Shown: positions 1 through 11,749, counted from the stretch's first letter. The stretch is 64,000 nt of DNA from an uncultured Bacillaceae bacterium (GCA_947497585.1 CANMHG010000007.1:1-64000), one strand, 5' to 3'. The notes: generated by a model not told the origin, from the letters alone. Numbers and translations are program-made.

Positions 1-53
1 ATTAGGCACGCCGCCAGCGTTCGTCCTGAGCCAGGATCAAACTCTCCAATAGA
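1..53 (-). rRNA. 16S ribosomal RNA, 5' end (partial)
   Basis: Read on the minus strand, the first bases contain the universal start of bacterial 16S rRNA (GGAGAGTTTGATCCTGGCTC followed by the ACGAACGCTGGCGGC block). The gene runs off the window edge, so only about 53 bases are present. The exact mature 5' end is estimated by analogy with B. subtilis 16S rRNA and may be off by a few bases. It is transcribed away from oriC, like the genes next to it. Confidence 0.95.
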
Positions 54-110
54 GTTGATTAGCTCATAGCTAAAACATTTTTTTAAAACAAACATTGACG
101 CTTGTGTTAT

Positions 111-184
111 GTTCAGTTTTCAAAGATCAATCCGTCGCGTTTAGGCGACTTTATTAATATATCACAGTCACTATTGTGAGTCAA
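111..184 (-). promoter_or_regulatory. rRNA operon promoter and boxA-type leader
   Basis: On the minus strand a -35 hexamer TTGACT (184-179) and a -10 hexamer TATATT (161-156) are separated by 17 bases. This is a strong sigma-A promoter upstream of the 16S gene. Downstream, the stretch at 129-111 reads TGATCTTTGAAAACTGAAC, which matches the boxA antitermination element usual in Bacillus rRNA leaders. Transcription should start near 149. Confidence 0.8.
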
Positions 185-324
185 CTTATTTTTAAGAATA
201 TCTCGAATCAATTTGTCGACTTAAAGAAGTATATCAGCATTATAGATTTAAATCAATAGTTTAATTCAAAAAAATGCTGAGTACATAACCTATAAATAAT
301 AATCTTTCGTTTCATAGATATAGA

Positions 325-366
325 GGCTATATTATCTACCTATAGAAATAAGGGAATAATATAGCC
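325..366 (-). terminator. Hairpin between the HD-GYP gene and the rRNA operon
   Basis: An 11-bp perfect inverted repeat (GGCTATATTAT at 325-335, its complement at 356-366) lies just past the end of the HD-GYP gene on the minus strand. It has no clean T tract after it, so it is either a weak terminator or an RNA-stabilising hairpin that separates the gene from the rRNA promoter. Confidence 0.4.
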
Positions 367-384
367 AAACTACTGTTTAGTATT

Positions 385-1461
385 TTATAAGACTTCTTCA
401 ATGTATATTTCTCTATTTTTATTTAATTGAATAAATTCTGATGTCTGAGTTAGCTTCACCATTGGCCTTGTTGGTGACTTCGTCTCAACAAAAACGACTT
501 CACCTACTTGTCCGGATGATAACCTAACATTTGTACCAATTGTTAGATTGGCAACTATACTAGTTAGTGCTTGTACTGTTTTTAGATCAAACTTACCAAA
601 GCTATCTTGAATAATTTGTTCTAAAACTTTAAACGGTGCTTGTTTTCCACTGTATGGTCGCTCTGAAGTCATTGCATTGAATATATCAGCAACTGCAACA
701 ATTTTACCGAATGGGTGTAGTTTTTCCCCTGTTACTCCTAGCATATATCCACTACCATCTACTCGTTCATGATGTTGAAACACAGCTAGTTTGACACTTT
801 CTTTTAAAACCGGAATCTTCTCTAACATTCTATAACTGTGTAATGGATGATTTTTTACTTCACTGTATTCTGATGCAGTGAGTGATGACTTCTTTGATAG
901 AATCCTAGGGTCAATTTTTGCCATACCACAATCACTTAATAATCCAGCTAGTGTAAGCTGAATACATTCGCCTTTATCATAGTTTAACTTTTTCCCAATT
1001 AGACCTGAGAGTAAACCAACAACTACAGAATGGTGAGATAAATAATCATCTTTTGTTGCATAATGATGTAACTGTAAAATGTCCTTTGGATTGTCAACCA
1101 TTCTTTCGAATAACGGAATAATGATATTTCGTACTTTTGCAATATCAATCTGTGCTCCTGCTTGCCAATTTGAAAATAGCTTTTTATATTCCTGCACTGT
1201 TTTCAAATATTGACCAGTTGTTGATTCCAATTCTACTGTTTCAAAAATCTCTTCCTCATCAAGAACCTCTGTCGGTCTGAAAGGCTCACCATTCACTAAC
1301 ATGGAATCAACATGAATGTCTTTTACCAAAAAAGCTTTTATGACATCAATATGATCATCCGTTAAGACAGTTTTCTTTGGTACGATAGGTTTATTGGTTA
1401 GAGAAAGAATATCTTTTGTTAAGATACAACCTGTTTGTAACTGGCTTGTACTCACTCTCAT
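385..1461 (-). CDS. HD-GYP-family protein with degenerate catalytic motifs
   Basis: A 358-residue soluble protein. The first ~130 residues are a poorly conserved N-terminal part; residues ~135-300 align with HD-GYP domains, which hydrolyse cyclic di-GMP. The usual HD pair is Ser176-Asp177 (SDCGMAKID instead of HDIGK) and the GYP motif is GYM (HHERVDGSGYM, 230-240). The later HHE and DGSG residues and an ADIFNAMTSERPY block (258-270) are kept. Loss of the first metal-binding His suggests weak or no phosphodiesterase activity, perhaps a binding role. The ATG start follows GGAGGG. It is the last gene before the rRNA operon, behind gyrA and its terminator. Confidence 0.85.
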   Translation of the reverse strand: MRVSTSQLQTGCILTKDILSLTNKPIVPKKTVLTDDHIDVIKAFLVKDIHVDSMLVNGEPFRPTEVLDEEEIFETVELESTTGQYLKTVQEYKKLFSNWQAGAQIDIAKVRNIIIPLFERMVDNPKDILQLHHYATKDDYLSHHSVVVGLLSGLIGKKLNYDKGECIQLTLAGLLSDCGMAKIDPRILSKKSSLTASEYSEVKNHPLHSYRMLEKIPVLKESVKLAVFQHHERVDGSGYMLGVTGEKLHPFGKIVAVADIFNAMTSERPYSGKQAPFKVLEQIIQDSFGKFDLKTVQALTSIVANLTIGTNVRLSSGQVGEVVFVETKSPTRPMVKLTQTSEFIQLNKNREIYIEEVL

Positions 1462-1524
1462 GAATAAATGCCCTCCTTCCCCATTGCTAGGCTTAATTAC
1501 CTATCTTTCTGAAACTATTTTTAC

Positions 1525-1553
1525 AAAAAAGGAACACTATAAAAGCGTTCCTT
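1525..1553 (-). terminator. Terminator after gyrA
   Basis: On the minus strand AAGGAAC (553-547) and GTTCCTT (535-529) form a stem around a short loop, followed by a run of T (530-525). It sits directly after the gyrA stop codon and before the HD-GYP start. Confidence 0.75.
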
Positions 1554-1560
1554 ACTTTAT

Positions 1561-4080
1561 TTATTCTTTATTTTCATCTGTCTCTGTTGTTTCTACTAAT
1601 GTTTCTGGAGTATTTTCCTCAACACCACTATCTATATCATCTTCTGAAGGCTCTTCTTTTTCAACTACCGCGACTGTTGCCACATACTCATTTTCAGCTA
1701 AACGGATCAACTTAACCCCTTGAGTATTTCTACCAATTTGGGAAATGTCACTAATAGACATTCTGATAAGAACTCCCGCTCCGGTAATAATCATGAGATC
1801 ATTTTCAGTTGTAACTGCTTTAACAGCAACAACCTGTCCATTTTTATCTGTAATGTTTCCTGTCTTAAGACCCTTACCACCACGGCTTTGTAAACGATAC
1901 TCGGATTCTGGTGTTCTCTTACCATATCCATTCTTGGTTACCATTAGTACATCCATGTTTTCATCAAGGATTTCCATTCCAACAACTTCATCGTCTTCTC
2001 CTAGAGTAATACCTTTTACTCCCGAAGCTGTACGGCCCATTGAACGAACATCTTCCTCTTTGAAACGGATTAGCATTCCATTTTTTGTACCAATCATAAT
2101 GTCCTTTGTACCATCCGTTAAACGAACAGAAATCAACTCATCCTCGTCACGAAGACCTACAGCAATTAATCCATTATTACGGATGTTTGCAAAAGATGAT
2201 AATGGTGAACGCTTAGAAACACCCTCTTTTGTCGTAAAGAATAGGTACCAGTCATCTACGAACTCTTCTACAGGTATAATAGCTTTGACCCACTCACCTT
2301 TTTCAATTCCTAAAAGATTAATAATAGGTAAGCCTTTAGCTGTTCGACTATACTCTGGTATTTCATATCCTTTTGTACGATAAACCTTACCTTTGTTCGT
2401 AAAATAAAGGATTGTATCATGAGTAGATGTTGTTAATAGATGTTCAACAAAATCATCCTCATTAGTTCCCATTCCTTGAATTCCACGACCTCCACGTTTT
2501 TGGCTACGATACGTTGAAATTGGTAGACGCTTAATATAACCATTATGTGTTAGTGTAATGATAATATTTTCTCTTGGAATTAAATCCTCGTCTTCAATCA
2601 TCTCAATACCACCAGCAACGATGTCTGTACGGCGTTTATCATTAAAACGTTCTTTAATCTCTATTAATTCTTCACGGATAATATCTAGTACCTTTTCGTC
2701 ATCTGCTAAGATTGCTTTTAATTCAGCAATTAATGCGATAAGTCCTTGATATTCTTCCTCAATTTTCTCACGTTCCAATCCAGTTAAACGCTGTAAACGC
2801 ATATCTAAAATTGCTTGTGCTTGCTTCTCTGATAATGAGAATTGCTCCATCAAGCCATTTTTAGCGATTTCTGTAGTCTGTGAGTTACGAATAAGAGTAA
2901 TAACTGCATCTAAGTGATCTAATGCAATACGTAGACCCTCTAAAATATGAGCACGTGCTTCAGCTTTACGAAGTTCGAAAGCTGTACGACGGCGAATTAC
3001 GACCTTTTGGTGTTCTAAATAGTAATACAAACATTGTTTAAGATTTAACACCTTAGGTTGCCCATCAACTAATGCAAGCAAGTTGATCCCAAAGCTAGTT
3101 TGTAATGCGGTTTGTTTATAAAGATTGTTTAGAAGTACATTTGCATTTGCATCTTTTCGAACCTCAATAACAACACGCATTCCATTTCGGTCTGATTCAT
3201 CACGGAGATCAGTAATCCCCTCGATTTTTTTATCACGAACTAATTCGGCAATTTTCTCAATTAATTTTGCTTTATTTACTTGGTATGGAAGTTCTTTAAC
3301 AATAATAACTTCTTTACCGTTACTCTTAGTCTCTATTTCGACCTTTGCACGAATCGTAATTGATCCACGACCAGTTTCATAGGCTTTACGGATACCACTT
3401 CTACCTAAGATTTGACCTCCAGTAGGGAAATCAGGACCTGGAATAATTTCCATTAATTCGGAAACAGTAATATCAGAGTCTCTACTAACAGCTAGTACAC
3501 CATCAATAACTTCTCCTAGTTGATGTGGTGGAATATTCGTAGCCATTCCAACAGCAATACCCGCTGCACCATTTACTAGTAGGTTAGGGAACCTTGCAGG
3601 TAGGACCACAGGCTCTCTTTCTGAACCATCGTAGTTGTCTCTATAGTCGATTGTATCTTTATTGATATCTCTAATAAGTTCCATCGATATTTTAGACATA
3701 CGTGCTTCTGTATAACGCATAGCTGCAGCAGGATCTCCATCTACAGAGCCAAAGTTTCCATGGCCTTCAACGAGCATATAACGGAAGTTGAAATCTTGCG
3801 CCATACGTACCATTGAATCATATACAGCCGTGTCACCATGTGGATGGTACTTACCAATTACTTCACCAACGATACGTGCTGACTTTTTAAATGCTTTATC
3901 AGATGTCATTCCTAAGTCATTCATTGCATATAGAATCCTACGATGTACTGGCTTTAAACCATCACGTACATCAGGAAGGGCACGAGACACAATAACACTC
4001 ATTGCATAGTCTAAAAATGAAGTCCTCATTTCATGACTAATATTTATTTCTTTTACTTGGGGATTTTGCGTTTCAGACAT
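1561..4080 (-). CDS. gyrA: DNA gyrase subunit A
   Basis: An 839-residue type IIA topoisomerase subunit that cuts and rejoins DNA in the A2B2 gyrase complex to introduce negative supercoils. The catalytic tyrosine is Tyr123 ([10 protein letters not shown]). The quinolone-resistance region reads [11 protein letters not shown] at 79-89, with Thr84 where B. subtilis has Ser84 and E. coli Ser83, and Asp88 in the second key position. The GyrA box that defines gyrase ([10 protein letters not shown]) is present near residue 530, followed by the C-terminal beta-pinwheel. The acidic tail is typical. It follows gyrB, with a small hairpin in the gap. Confidence 0.98.
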   Translation of the reverse strand: MSETQNPQVKEINISHEMRTSFLDYAMSVIVSRALPDVRDGLKPVHRRILYAMNDLGMTSDKAFKKSARIVGEVIGKYHPHGDTAVYDSMVRMAQDFNFRYMLVEGHGNFGSVDGDPAAAMRYTEARMSKISMELIRDINKDTIDYRDNYDGSEREPVVLPARFPNLLVNGAAGIAVGMATNIPPHQLGEVIDGVLAVSRDSDITVSELMEIIPGPDFPTGGQILGRSGIRKAYETGRGSITIRAKVEIETKSNGKEVIIVKELPYQVNKAKLIEKIAELVRDKKIEGITDLRDESDRNGMRVVIEVRKDANANVLLNNLYKQTALQTSFGINLLALVDGQPKVLNLKQCLYYYLEHQKVVIRRRTAFELRKAEARAHILEGLRIALDHLDAVITLIRNSQTTEIAKNGLMEQFSLSEKQAQAILDMRLQRLTGLEREKIEEEYQGLIALIAELKAILADDEKVLDIIREELIEIKERFNDKRRTDIVAGGIEMIEDEDLIPRENIIITLTHNGYIKRLPISTYRSQKRGGRGIQGMGTNEDDFVEHLLTTSTHDTILYFTNKGKVYRTKGYEIPEYSRTAKGLPIINLLGIEKGEWVKAIIPVEEFVDDWYLFFTTKEGVSKRSPLSSFANIRNNGLIAVGLRDEDELISVRLTDGTKDIMIGTKNGMLIRFKEEDVRSMGRTASGVKGITLGEDDEVVGMEILDENMDVLMVTKNGYGKRTPESEYRLQSRGGKGLKTGNITDKNGQVVAVKAVTTENDLMIITGAGVLIRMSISDISQIGRNTQGVKLIRLAENEYVATVAVVEKEEPSEDDIDSGVEENTPETLVETTETDENKE

Positions 4081-4127
4081 GTTTGACCTCCCTTATCAGG
4101 GTAAATAATTTATGTTCAATTTATGTA

Positions 4128-4153
4128 AAAGACAGGATAGATGTCCTATCCTG
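4128..4153 (-). terminator. Hairpin in the gyrB-gyrA gap
   Basis: CAGGATAG (4133-4140) and CTATCCTG (4146-4153) form an 8-bp stem with a 5-base loop. On the minus strand it is followed by TCTTTT. It lies between the gyrB stop and the gyrA start and could act as a partial terminator, or attenuator, setting the gyrB:gyrA transcript ratio. Confidence 0.5.
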
Positions 4154-4162
4154 CAAAAACAT

Positions 4163-6094
<1,932 letters not shown>

Positions 6095-6147
6095 TTATAC
6101 CACCCACACTTTCATTTAACAAAACCTATTTCAATTAAAGAGTTATT

Positions 6148-6420
6148 TTACTCTGCTAATTCTTCTTCAAAAACCTTTTCTAGCTCATTGACATGCTGTG
6201 CACGTTTCTTTAATGTGCTAGTAGATAGTGGTGAAAAGTAAATCTTGTCAGCAGTAATTACTACTGATTTCGTATCACCATTGGCCAGTTCGACAATTTG
6301 GTGTTTCTGTATATCTAAAAATTCATTTACGATAGATGAGGATTTTAATAATTGCCTATCCAATATCGTAATGACATCACACGATCGAACGATGACATTT
6401 TCCCCTAAGTGAATGAACAA
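6148..6420 (-). CDS. remB: Extracellular matrix regulator RemB (YaaB)
   Basis: A 90-residue DUF370-family protein starting MFIHLGENVIVRSCDVITILD and carrying the family's IYFSPLSTSTLKKRA segment. In B. subtilis the gene in this place, between recF and gyrB, is yaaB/remB. Its paralogue RemA is a DNA-binding activator of biofilm-matrix genes; RemB also supports matrix production, by a less understood route. The start is nine bases after the recF stop, so the two are probably co-transcribed. Confidence 0.9.
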   Translation of the reverse strand: MFIHLGENVIVRSCDVITILDRQLLKSSSIVNEFLDIQKHQIVELANGDTKSVVITADKIYFSPLSTSTLKKRAQHVNELEKVFEEELAE

Positions 6421-6429
6421 TTCATCACC

Positions 6430-7548
6430 TCATTTTAGCTTTGTCATTTCACCAGCCGTTACTGTAAAAGTTGCTGCTTGCTTCAATGTTTCATGATTTA
6501 TCCCTTCAACACTCGTAGTTGTTACAAAGGTTTGAACTTTCCCCTGTATTGTATTGAGTAGGTGGGATTGTCTATAATCATCCAATTCAGATAGTACATC
6601 GTCTAGAAGAAGAATTGGATATTCGCCAATCTCAGAATAAATCAATTCAATTTCTGCAAGTTTTAAAGATAGTGCTGTTGTACGTTGTTGTCCTTGTGAT
6701 CCATATGTCTGAACATCTTTACCGTTCACATTAAAAGCTAAATCATCTCGGTGTGGACCAGCTAACGTAATTCCTCTGTCTAGTTCTCTATCTCTTATTT
6801 TAGCAAACTTTTCTTCATATGCTTCTATTATTTTCGACAATTGTACTTCTTCTGATACCTCTACTGAAGGTTTATACATAATTTCTAACGTTTCTAGGCC
6901 TCTACTAATGCCATTATGGATAGGCTCAGCCCAATTTTGTAACAATCTTAAAAATTCAAAGCGCTTTGTAACAATTTTTACAGCTACTTCTATCAACTGT
7001 TCTGTTAGTACATCTAACATCGTTTGATCAGTTTGGCGCTTCATCTGAAGTAATTTTAAATATTGGTTTCGTTGTCCAAGAATTTTTTGAAACTGGCTAA
7101 GGTCATGAAGATAAACCGGTGACACTTGGCCAATTTCCATATCGATAAATCGTCGCCTTACCTGAGGACTACCTTTAACTAGGTTTAAATCCTCTGGGGC
7201 AAACATGACAACGTTCATGCTGCCAACGTATTGACTTAATTTCTTTTGCTCTAAATGATTGCTTTTTGCCTTTTTGCCTTTTTTGGAGACAACAAGCTGT
7301 AATGAAAGGGGACTCATGCGTTTTTGAATCCTACCTTCTATCTTAGCATACTCTTGCTCCCAGCGAATGAGATCTTTGTCATTAGATGTCCTGTGAGACT
7401 TAGCCATAGCAAGAACATAAATAGATTCCATTACATTTGTTTTCCCTTGGGCATTTTCACCAAGAATAACATTGACCTTGTCTTCGAATTCAGCTTCTAA
7501 CTTCGGATAATTTCGATAGTTTGTTAATTGTAACTCTTTAATATACAA
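6430..7548 (-). CDS. recF: DNA replication and repair protein RecF
   Basis: A 372-residue SMC-like ATPase that helps load RecA at single-stranded gaps together with RecO and RecR. The Walker A motif GENAQGKTN is at about residue 31, the ABC signature region falls in the middle ([18 protein letters not shown]), and Walker B is [12 protein letters not shown] near residue 320. The length matches Bacillus RecF (370). It starts 14 bases after the yaaA stop, as in B. subtilis. Confidence 0.97.
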   Translation of the reverse strand: MYIKELQLTNYRNYPKLEAEFEDKVNVILGENAQGKTNVMESIYVLAMAKSHRTSNDKDLIRWEQEYAKIEGRIQKRMSPLSLQLVVSKKGKKAKSNHLEQKKLSQYVGSMNVVMFAPEDLNLVKGSPQVRRRFIDMEIGQVSPVYLHDLSQFQKILGQRNQYLKLLQMKRQTDQTMLDVLTEQLIEVAVKIVTKRFEFLRLLQNWAEPIHNGISRGLETLEIMYKPSVEVSEEVQLSKIIEAYEEKFAKIRDRELDRGITLAGPHRDDLAFNVNGKDVQTYGSQGQQRTTALSLKLAEIELIYSEIGEYPILLLDDVLSELDDYRQSHLLNTIQGKVQTFVTTTSVEGINHETLKQAATFTVTAGEMTKLK

Positions 7549-7562
7549 AGGGGTTCACCCAC

Positions 7563-7778
7563 TTATGCTTTCACAATAAAAGTACCAAATCCTGGTATAT
7601 CTATAATATCATTATTTCTAAGTTTTTTTCCGCGTCGATTCTCAGGTTCACCGTTTACAAATATTTCATGCTCACTTAGAAACCATTTAGCCATTCCACC
7701 GGTCTGGATTATTTCGGCTAATTTTAAAAATTGACCTAAAGGAATATATTCTGTAGAAATTTCGATTTCTTTTGCCAT
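7563..7778 (-). CDS. yaaA: S4-domain RNA-binding protein YaaA (RlbA-type)
   Basis: A small S4-domain protein, likely involved in ribosome assembly. The recognisable core is FLKLAEIIQTGGMAKWFLSE followed by the VNGEPENRRGKKL signature. The open frame extends 12 codons upstream to 7814, but B. subtilis YaaA has 71 residues and starts with the equivalent of MAKEIEIS; I therefore place the start at the ATG at 7778. Ribosome-binding sites are weak at both candidates, so the start is uncertain. It lies between dnaN, from which a terminator separates it, and recF. Confidence 0.88.
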   Translation of the reverse strand: MAKEIEISTEYIPLGQFLKLAEIIQTGGMAKWFLSEHEIFVNGEPENRRGKKLRNNDIIDIPGFGTFIVKA

Positions 7779-7929
7779 TAAATCGCCTACTTTCATTTCT
7801 TTTGGTTCGGTCATAATGAATAGTGTTACTTGCGATCAGATTTTACACACTGATTTCTAGTTTTTTTCCGTAACATAGTTTAACTATCACTATTTCTATT
7901 TTACTAAATAATCATGCTATAGAAAAGAA

Positions 7930-7963
7930 AGCTACTAGGTTTTATTTTCTTTTCCTAGTAGCT
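7930..7963 (-). terminator. Terminator after dnaN
   Basis: AGCTACTAGG (7930-7939) and CCTAGTAGCT (7954-7963) form a perfect 10-bp stem. On the minus strand it is followed by TTTCTTTTCT. It separates the dnaA-dnaN unit from yaaA-recF-remB-gyrBA. Confidence 0.8.
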
Positions 7964-7985
7964 CAAGTTATAAACATTAAATTGC

Positions 7986-9119
7986 TTAGAAAGTACGAAC
8001 TGGAAGTATTAAGTGTAATACTGAGTCATTATCGATTGAACGTAGTAAAAACGGTCTCATTGCACCAGTAAAACTTACTTTAATTTCCGTACTATCAAGT
8101 GCTTTTAAAGCATCAATCATATATTTTGCACTGAAGGATATTTTTAATTCTTCTCCTTCAATCGATTGGCTTTGAATTTCTTCGATTACTTTTCCGATTT
8201 CCGGTGTATTTGAAGAAACTTCGATTACTCCTTCAGGTAACGTTGAAAGTTTTACAACATTATTTTTTCCTTCACCTAATAAAGACGCTCGGTCAATTGA
8301 CTGGAGTAGATCTTTTGTTGAAATGACAACATCAGTCTTGCTTTCATTTGGAATTAGTCTTGATGTATCTGGATAATTCCCATCAAGTAAACGTGAGAAG
8401 AATAGTAAATGCTTTGTTTTAAATAGTACTTGGTTTTCTGTAATAACAATGTCTACTAATTCATTAGTGTCATCTAGTATTTTACTTAATTCATTTAAGC
8501 TTTTCCCTGGAATAACAACATTATAAGTATCCTGATTTTCCATTTCGATACTTGCTTTTCTCATAGCTAAACGGTGGCTATCTGTTGCAGTACAGTGCAA
8601 TTGTCCACTTTCAACCTTCCAGTTTACACCTGTCAAGATAGGGCGTGTTTCTGAGACGGACACTGCGAATACCGTCTGACGAATCATATTTTTTAATAGA
8701 TCTGTCGGTATACGAAACATATTCTCTTCTTCAACTTGAGGAAGGTGAGGGTATTCTTCTGCGTCTAACCCATTAAGGTTAAACTCAGCTTTCCCTGAGC
8801 GTATCACAGTTGAAAGATGATTTTGAACTTCAATTTCTACTGTATCTTTAGGAAGTTTCTTTACGATTTCACTGAAAAAACGTGCTTGTAGCACAATGCT
8901 TCCTGGTTGTTTAATTTCTACAATCTCACTACCAGCTTCTTCTGTTGGAATAAAAGATTCAATGGATATATCAGAATCACTACCAGTAAGTGTTACACCT
9001 TCAGTTGTAGCAACTATTTTAATTCCTGTAAGGATTGGAATTGTTGTTCTAGACGAAACTGCTTTCATTACATCTTGAACACTTTGTACTAGATAGTCTT
9101 TTTGAATAATAAATTTCAT
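7986..9119 (-). CDS. dnaN: DNA polymerase III beta subunit (sliding clamp)
   Basis: A 377-residue protein forming the ring-shaped dimer that tethers the replicative polymerase to DNA. It shows the three-domain pattern of bacterial clamps: MKFIIQKDYLVQSVQDVMKA at the start, ETRPILTGVNW in the middle domain and a C-terminal MRPFLLRS...LHLILPVRTF that forms the hydrophobic partner-binding cleft. The ATG start follows AAGGAGGATTTTTTTT. It sits immediately downstream of dnaA across the unwinding region of oriC, the standard Bacillus arrangement. Confidence 0.98.
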   Translation of the reverse strand: MKFIIQKDYLVQSVQDVMKAVSSRTTIPILTGIKIVATTEGVTLTGSDSDISIESFIPTEEAGSEIVEIKQPGSIVLQARFFSEIVKKLPKDTVEIEVQNHLSTVIRSGKAEFNLNGLDAEEYPHLPQVEEENMFRIPTDLLKNMIRQTVFAVSVSETRPILTGVNWKVESGQLHCTATDSHRLAMRKASIEMENQDTYNVVIPGKSLNELSKILDDTNELVDIVITENQVLFKTKHLLFFSRLLDGNYPDTSRLIPNESKTDVVISTKDLLQSIDRASLLGEGKNNVVKLSTLPEGVIEVSSNTPEIGKVIEEIQSQSIEGEELKISFSAKYMIDALKALDSTEIKVSFTGAMRPFLLRSIDNDSVLHLILPVRTF

Positions 9120-9318
9120 AAAAAAAAATCCTCCTTAACCGGTCTAAAAAACGAGTAGCTGAATATATATATTTTTTTATAAAAATAGTAGAAGTAATAG
9201 TAGGGCTTGTGGAAATGTGGATAACCCTTACTTTTCAAAGGAAACACAGCCTATCCACATGTGGATAGACTGTGTGTAAATAAACTCAAGTTATACACAT
9301 TATCCAAGTAAAAAATAA
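9120..9318 (-). other. oriC unwinding region between dnaA and dnaN (DnaA boxes, DnaA-trios, AT-rich DUE)
   Basis: This gap holds all the parts of the B. subtilis basal unwinding system. DnaA boxes: a perfect TGTGGATAA at 9216-9224, the palindrome CTATCCACATGTGGATAG at 9251-9268 (two one-mismatch boxes back to back) and TTATACACA at 9291-9299. Next to the perfect box are GGGC and six consecutive trinucleotides TAG TAG AAG TAA TAG TAG (9186-9203), which read 3'-GAT/AAT/GAA on this strand, the DnaA-trio pattern. Beyond them is an AT-only stretch (about 9162-9187). The spacing and order box, GC cluster, trios, AT-rich DNA point to strand opening here. Confidence 0.9.
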
Positions 9319-10668
9319 TTAGCCTTTTAACTGAGTATGAATTTCTTTTACTTGTTTTTGAAGTAAGGCATCACTTTCGATTAACTTTGAGATCTTTTCA
9401 TGAGCATGAATAACAGTAGTATGATCTCGTCCACCAAATTCATCCCCAATTTTAGGAAGCGAGAAGTCAGTTAACTCCCTGGCAAGATACATAGCAACTT
9501 GTCTAGGAAAGGCGACTGATTTTGTACGTTTTTTTGCCTTGAAATCTTCAAGTTTTATATTAAAATGCTGTCCTACCGTTTTTTGAATTTCAAAGATTGT
9601 AATAGCTTTTGGTTTCGAGTTTGGTATGATATCACGCAATGCCTCTGCAGCTAAATCAGCATTTATATCTTTATTAATAAGAGATGAATAAGCAACAACA
9701 CGAATAAGTGCACCTTCAAGTTCACGAATATTTGTATCAATTTGATTAGCAATATAAAGCATCACTTCATTAGGGATATCTAAACCTTCTGCTTTCGCTT
9801 TTTTACGTAAAATGGCAATCCTTGTTTCCAAGTCAGGAGGTGTTATATCAGTAATTAAGCCCCATTCAAACCTAGAACGAAGTCGATCTTCTAGAGTAGG
9901 AATTTCTTTAGGAGGTCTATCACTTGAAATAACAATTTGTTTACTTTCTTCATGGAGTGTATTAAAAGTATGGAAAAATTCCTCTTGTGTTTGTTCTTTT
10001 CCTGCTAAAAATTGAATATCATCTATAAGTAAAACATCCACGCTTCTATACTTATTTCGGAAATCTACTGCTTTATTGTCTCTGATTGAGTTAATGAATT
10101 CATTTGTAAACTTTTCGGATGACAAGTAGACAACCTTAGCATTCGGATTATGGTCTATCACGTAATGTCCGATTGCATGCATAAGGTGAGTTTTGCCTAG
10201 TCCAACTCCACCATAAATAAATAGTGGGTTATAAGCTTTGGCTGGCGCTTCGGCAACAGCAAGGGAAGCTGCATGAGCAAATCGGTTACCTGAACCTATA
10301 ACAAATGTATCAAACGTGTATTTTGGATTTAGCATATTTTGTGGTAATTCAGTAGGTTCATCATCTTGTTTAGATACTTTTTTGACAGGTGATTTAAGTT
10401 CAAACTCTTCTTCTAACTGATTCTGGGGAATAATAAATTTAATATTTAACTCAGCACCAGTTAAATCATAGATTGTTTCTGCAATTAGATGTAAGTATCT
10501 TGATTCAAGCCAATCACGAGCGAACTCATTTGGAGCAGTGATCGTTAGTGTATCAGACTGTAGTGAATGAGCTTTTGTTGATTTTAGCCAGGTTTCAAAG
10601 CTAGGCTTACTAAGCTTTTTCTCAATCTCACTAAGAGCTTTCGTCCATAAATCAGAGATGTTTTCCAA
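9319..10668 (-). CDS. dnaA: Chromosomal replication initiator DnaA
   Basis: A 449-residue AAA+ initiator that oligomerises on DnaA boxes and opens oriC. Domain I is at the N terminus ([11 protein letters not shown]), followed by a short variable linker, the AAA+ domain with Walker [10 protein letters not shown] and Walker [14 protein letters not shown], and the C-terminal HTH with the signature [15 protein letters not shown]. It is nearly colinear with B. subtilis DnaA. The start is TTG at 10668, as in B. subtilis, eight bases after a strong AGGAGGG. DnaA boxes on both sides imply autoregulation. Confidence 0.98.
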   Translation of the reverse strand: MENISDLWTKALSEIEKKLSKPSFETWLKSTKAHSLQSDTLTITAPNEFARDWLESRYLHLIAETIYDLTGAELNIKFIIPQNQLEEEFELKSPVKKVSKQDDEPTELPQNMLNPKYTFDTFVIGSGNRFAHAASLAVAEAPAKAYNPLFIYGGVGLGKTHLMHAIGHYVIDHNPNAKVVYLSSEKFTNEFINSIRDNKAVDFRNKYRSVDVLLIDDIQFLAGKEQTQEEFFHTFNTLHEESKQIVISSDRPPKEIPTLEDRLRSRFEWGLITDITPPDLETRIAILRKKAKAEGLDIPNEVMLYIANQIDTNIRELEGALIRVVAYSSLINKDINADLAAEALRDIIPNSKPKAITIFEIQKTVGQHFNIKLEDFKAKKRTKSVAFPRQVAMYLARELTDFSLPKIGDEFGGRDHTTVIHAHEKISKLIESDALLQKQVKEIHTQLKG

Positions 10669-11110
10669 TTATTTTTCCCTCCTTTTACTCAGAATGATGT
10701 CTTTATTAGACAGTTGTATAGGTTTTGTACAAGCGTATTCACTGTATGAATAACGAGTTATAAAAATACATTTGCCGATAATTGTGAATAACTATTTATT
10801 ATAGAAGAAAAGTATCTTTTCGACAAAATTCACTTTTTGTGGACAAGTATTTATCCACCTTGTGAAAAAAGTGTCCACAAGTTATCCACATCTGTGGATA
10901 AGGATAAATGCAGGAGTAATTTATAAAGTGTGAAAACACAAATATAATATCAAATATTTCCTTACTAGGCAATGGTTTTTAGAAACTTATCCACAATCAC
11001 TACACCTTGTGGAAAAAAAATGTCCACAACACAAGATGATGTGTGAAGGTTGTCGATAACTGTTGTGGATAGAAAAAAATGTCGAAAAAAGTATCCACAG
11101 AAGCGGGAAG
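10669..11110. other. oriC upstream DnaA-box cluster (incA/incB-like)
   Basis: At least three perfect DnaA boxes are visible: TTATCCACA at 10882-10890, TGTGGATAA at 10893-10901 and TTATCCACA at 10987-10995. One-mismatch boxes lie at 10783-10791, 10838-10846, 10851-10859, 11008-11016, 11051-11059, 11064-11072 and 11091-11099. This dense cluster upstream of dnaA matches the second half of the bipartite Bacillus origin. A plausible dnaA promoter (minus strand TTGTAC, 18 bases, TAATAA, around 10703-10732) is inside it, so DnaA binding would also repress dnaA. From here to 11277 I see no gene. Confidence 0.88.
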
Positions 11111-11277
11111 AAAGATTTACCTGATGTGTTATGAGTATGTTTTGTGTAAAGTTAAGAAATAGGATTTTCTATCCTGGATCAGTAAGTGGTCAATTTAATA
11201 ATTCTAAAGGCTGCATGGATGTTGAATAGAAGAATAATCTTATTTACCAGTAATGTTATACCTATATAAAGAGCGCA

Positions 11278-11401
11278 GTTATTCGTAAGAATCCACGAGA
11301 CTCCTGCGGGAGTAGCACGTCAACGGGAGACCCCACAGGCGCAGAACGCCGAGGAGGCTCCCGGACTGCCCGCGGAAAGCGAGTGGATTCTTGCGAATAA
11401 C
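11278..11401. repeat. Bacillaceae intergenic hairpin repeat, copy 1
   Basis: A GC-rich, non-coding, strongly folded element bounded by GTTATTCGTAAGAATCCAC (11278-11296) and its near-perfect complement (11383-11401). The interior contains ACTCCTGCGGGAGT, AGACCCCACAGGCGC and GAGGAGGCTCCCGG blocks that recur in three other places in this window. Elements of this type are common between genes in Bacillaceae genomes. It lies between oriC and the rpmH promoter, in an otherwise AT-rich region. Confidence 0.85.
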
Positions 11402-11525
11402 AACTAAGTAATTTTGACCAACTATATTACAAGTAGCCTAAAGGTGATTAAGAGGTAAAATCCTCTTATTTAGTTATTTCTATAATTTACAAATAACATT
11501 CTTAATGTTTGTTCGCTGATAGAGG

Positions 11526-11555
11526 TTGACAATTTACTGGTACTCTCACTATAAT
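11526..11555 (+). promoter_or_regulatory. rpmH promoter
   Basis: TTGACA (11526-11531) and TATAAT (11550-11555), both consensus, are separated by 18 bases, 60 bases upstream of the rpmH start. Confidence 0.85.
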
Positions 11556-11614
11556 TAGTAAGACTGTCTTTAACATTTTCAAAAAGAGCAATATCCTCAG
11601 GGAGGTGTCATATA

Positions 11615-11749
11615 ATGAAAAGAACGTTTCAACCAAACAAACGTAAACGTAGTAAAGTTCATGGCTTCCGTAGCCGTATGAGCACAAAGAACGGACGTAA
11701 AGTCTTAGCTCGTCGTCGTCAAAGAGGAAGAAAAGTATTATCAGCATAG
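11615..11749 (+). CDS. rpmH: Ribosomal protein bL34
   Basis: A 44-residue, very basic large-subunit protein: [18 protein letters not shown] at the start and [10 protein letters not shown] at the end, the full bL34 consensus and length. The ATG follows GGGAGGTG. It is the first rightward gene after oriC, followed by a terminator and then rnpA, as in essentially all Bacillus. Confidence 0.98.
   Translation: MKRTFQPNKRKRSKVHGFRSRMSTKNGRKVLARRRQRGRKVLSA

Noticed and set aside
1745-2383. A 212-codon open frame opposite gyrA.
   Set aside because: Shadow of the strongly conserved gyrA frame; composition is that of an antisense frame.
11502-11747. An 81-codon open frame antisense to rpmH.
   Set aside because: It is the complement of the very basic rpmH gene, has no ribosome-binding site and no homologous pattern.
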